Source of the DNA: Bacteroidota bacterium
GTDB lineage: Bacteria > Bacteroidota > Bacteroidia > Bacteroidales > UBA932
NCBI GenBank assembly: GCA_009778375.1
Contig: WRJW01000166.1
Span: forward strand, 1 to 7,817
DNA: 7,817 nt
Reading direction: 5' to 3'
Under the pieces are notes generated by a model, which made no database searches, was not told where the DNA came from, and saw nothing but the letters and a program-made list of their open reading frames with translations. A program made the translations under genes and the position numbers. This document shows positions 7,201 through 7,817 of this stretch, piece by piece; positions within the stretch are counted from its first letter, which is position 1; the number at the start of each line of letters is the position of its first letter.

Positions 7201-7669
7201 CCTCCATAATGCCCGCAATTCGGTCAGACCGTATTAAGGTGTCCAACCTAAGGTAGTCGGTCGAATCGAGAAAAACAGGGAGGTGATCTGTGATAAAAGA
7301 GGATATAGGCGCAAACTGCTCGTTATCTATTTTATAAAATATCGATACTAATTGCCCCTCTTTATCGTTGCTGCGTAAAAAAGCCGCCAGCGTGTCGGCA
7401 TATTCGGCCAATTGCGGCGGGGCGCAGAGGGTGCCGGGAGCTGCCTTAAGGCTAATCATCCATTTATCGGCGACGCTTACGTTCCGGTATACATAACTAA
7501 TCTGTTCGGAACGACCCTCTTTAGGTAAAAACGAGAGGATATCTTCCCTGAATTCCAAATCCGATCCCCTCCATGCAAAAAAAGCGAATATCAGCAGGGT
7601 CAGGATAAAAAGGAGGCTCCGTCTACGGGCAAAAAAGCGGTATGCCAATAATAAAAAGTGGCGACGCAT
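4232..7669 (-). CDS. MMPL exporter / lysophospholipid acyltransferase fusion with truncated C-terminal methyltransferase
   Basis: A 1145-residue inner-membrane fusion. Residues 1-800 form an RND/MMPL exporter in two repeats: a helix at 18-34, a periplasmic loop to about 272 and five helices to 411; then a helix at 439-455, a second loop and five helices from 660 to 800. GLGDDYSIFIIEG (721-733) is the family Asp-Tyr motif; the matching first-half site reads NY (340-341). After a helix at 823-846, residues 850-1045 form a PlsC-like acyltransferase with NHQSQLD (889-895, HX4D), DFIPMYEG (928-935), FPQGHR (956-961, usually FPEGTR) and a LPILPLLLHGAG strand. Residues 1083-1143 match only the start of a class I methyltransferase, and the SAM loop is eroded (VVFQHSGYGY). 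Full trifunctional fusions occur in Bacteroidota pigment clusters, where lipid or pigment export with acylation is the presumed job. The stop abuts the higA stop, suggesting truncation. The start lies 5 bp after the upstream gene. Confidence 0.93.
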   Translation of the reverse strand: MRRHFLLLAYRFFARRRSLLFILTLLIFAFFAWRGSDLEFREDILSFLPKEGRSEQISYVYRNVSVADKWMISLKAAPGTLCAPPQLAEYADTLAAFLRSNDKEGQLVSIFYKIDNEQFAPISSFITDHLPVFLDSTDYLRLDTLIRSDRIAGIMEGNRAMLLSPAGSFFRELYARDPLHISNLIFPRLLELQPESGYPVIEGTLFTKDSLSVLMICSSDQQVENTAQNETLTTLMERAKAYAATLGAGNIRMSYFSAAAIGVGNAQRIKKDSWLALGISLFLIALLFGAFFRAWRPIIYLMLPVLFGAAVALGGIALLKGYVSAIALGAGSSIIGISLNYSLHFVIHRRMTKGNKECLGDLITPLTTGSLTTIGAFLSLLFLSADSLRDFGLLATLVLSGTLLFVLLVLPHLSYPSVKNGRFAARMEALAGYTPETNRLLLWSVAALTLFFAAFMHKTGFNGDLQSINYMTSDQRKTMAEFGRQTGALDQAHYLVSEGGNLDEAIHLHEEGLRLLAALRDSGSVLRVQGIGDWVVSLETQQRRWALWQEFWRQKPDIVPMLQAEASKAGFKLSFMAPFVAQVQSEDPEPVDFGPLIDLLFKDYLIQDASRVMVIDLVYPAVGFEEAWSQARTEHPDQFLFDKGSVAKQLIAALTKDFDFVLYVCAFLVFGFLLISFRSLDLSLLAFLPMLIGWVWILGLMGLFGLQFNIVNVILATFIFGLGDDYSIFIIEGLSYEYAHGKKMLHAYKTAVLLSALTMFIGVGSLVVAQHPAMRSLGQVTVIGMISVVVISYTISPLLFRWMTLYKGKVRVFPVTAASILRSVISFGAYIIFGIYLWLIGLVLKHKVIYHKQLCGLMRFCARYFLGVKFRVLNPHHETFEQPAVVIANHQSQLDLMYALALTHKLVVITNQWAWNSPFYRGIIRYADFIPMYEGVESSLDLIRDRVSRGYSVLVFPQGHRAGEGDITRFHQGAFYIAEQLHLPILPLLLHGAGYVLPKGSLFLNRGAVHVEIGARFIPDGGVSLRERAKDCRSWYQTQYLNLHRRVATPQGYFWLLRQQYFLRGEEILSGFLKRWRESRRFESVINGLPSEGTVVFQHSGYGYDALAAALMRPDLEVYGVESDPDLRQVAASIALNPPNLHYKS

Positions 7670-7674
7670 ACAAA

Positions 7675-7817
7675 CTAAGGATAAGAACGATGAAACAAAA
7701 GACGAAAAAGGGAACGCGGGTAAAAATAGCAGAGAGCCGCCAAACAGAAAAAGGTATTAAGGATCGTAATCCTCAAAAAATCCCAAGTGGGGCGAAAATG
7801 AGTTACCCGCTCATTTT
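7675..7817 (-). CDS. C-terminal end of a probable family-2 glycosyltransferase (partial)
   Basis: An open frame enters from the right edge (first full codon at 7815) and ends at TAG 7677-7675 after 46 residues. It reads NERVTHFRPTWDFLRITIL, then a hydrophobic stretch NTFFCLAALCYFYP, and closes with a basic tail. The pattern ERVSHFRPFxDFxRIxxLNT, then one membrane helix and a short basic end, is how I recall the C-termini of family-2 glycosyltransferases encoded beside MMPL fusions in Bacteroidota pigment clusters. The catalytic domain is outside the window, so the assignment rests on this tail alone. The stop codon is 5 bp before the fusion gene's ATG, so translational coupling in one operon is likely. 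A different membrane protein with a similar tail is the main alternative. Confidence 0.62.
   Translation of the reverse strand, partial: NERVTHFRPTWDFLRITILNTFFCLAALCYFYPRSLFRLLFHRSYP

Overview
The window looks like a chromosomal segment of a Bacteroidota (probably Bacteroidales) bacterium. Three upstream regions carry the exact Bacteroidota -7 promoter element TAnnTTTG, the start codons lack Shine-Dalgarno sequences, and the largest gene encodes an MMPL exporter / lysophospholipid acyltransferase / methyltransferase fusion of a kind known from this phylum. Coding is dense: no stretch over 300 bases lacks a gene. I see no tRNA, rRNA, CRISPR array, IS element or integrase.

Left block (1-976). 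A small divergent region (90-211) separates a truncated minus-strand membrane gene, whose start resembles MotA/TolQ/ExbB-type proteins, from a plus-strand membrane-anchored LytTR transcription regulator. Between them lies a perfect 9-bp direct repeat with a 12-bp gap, which is the spacing LytTR proteins usually bind. The regulator ends 12 bp from the convergent oxidoreductase gene.

Minus-strand block (977-3433 and 4232-7817). Reading leftward from the right edge: the 3' end of a probable family-2 glycosyltransferase; 5 bp later the 1145-residue fusion protein; then, after an interruption, a secreted alpha/beta hydrolase; and 18 bp later a CrtI-like FAD oxidoreductase. Glycosyltransferase, MMPL/acyltransferase fusion and CrtI-like oxidoreductase together suggest the tailoring and export end of an aryl-polyene or flexirubin-type pigment cluster. 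The ketosynthase and carrier-protein core would lie beyond the right edge; this is inference from neighbours, since no core gene is visible here.

Interruption (3434-4231). A HigB/HigA toxin-antitoxin pair sits on the opposite strand between the fusion gene and the hydrolase gene. The higA stop codon abuts the fusion gene's stop codon with no base between. The fusion's methyltransferase domain is cut to about 60 residues and its SAM-binding motif is eroded. The simplest reading is that the toxin-antitoxin module entered the operon and removed the 3' end of the fusion gene. The hydrolase-oxidoreductase pair keeps a promoter element of its own just downstream of the module.

I did not find a clearly new biological system. 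The items most worth a second look are the truncated fusion at the higBA junction and the LytTR repeat locus at the left edge.
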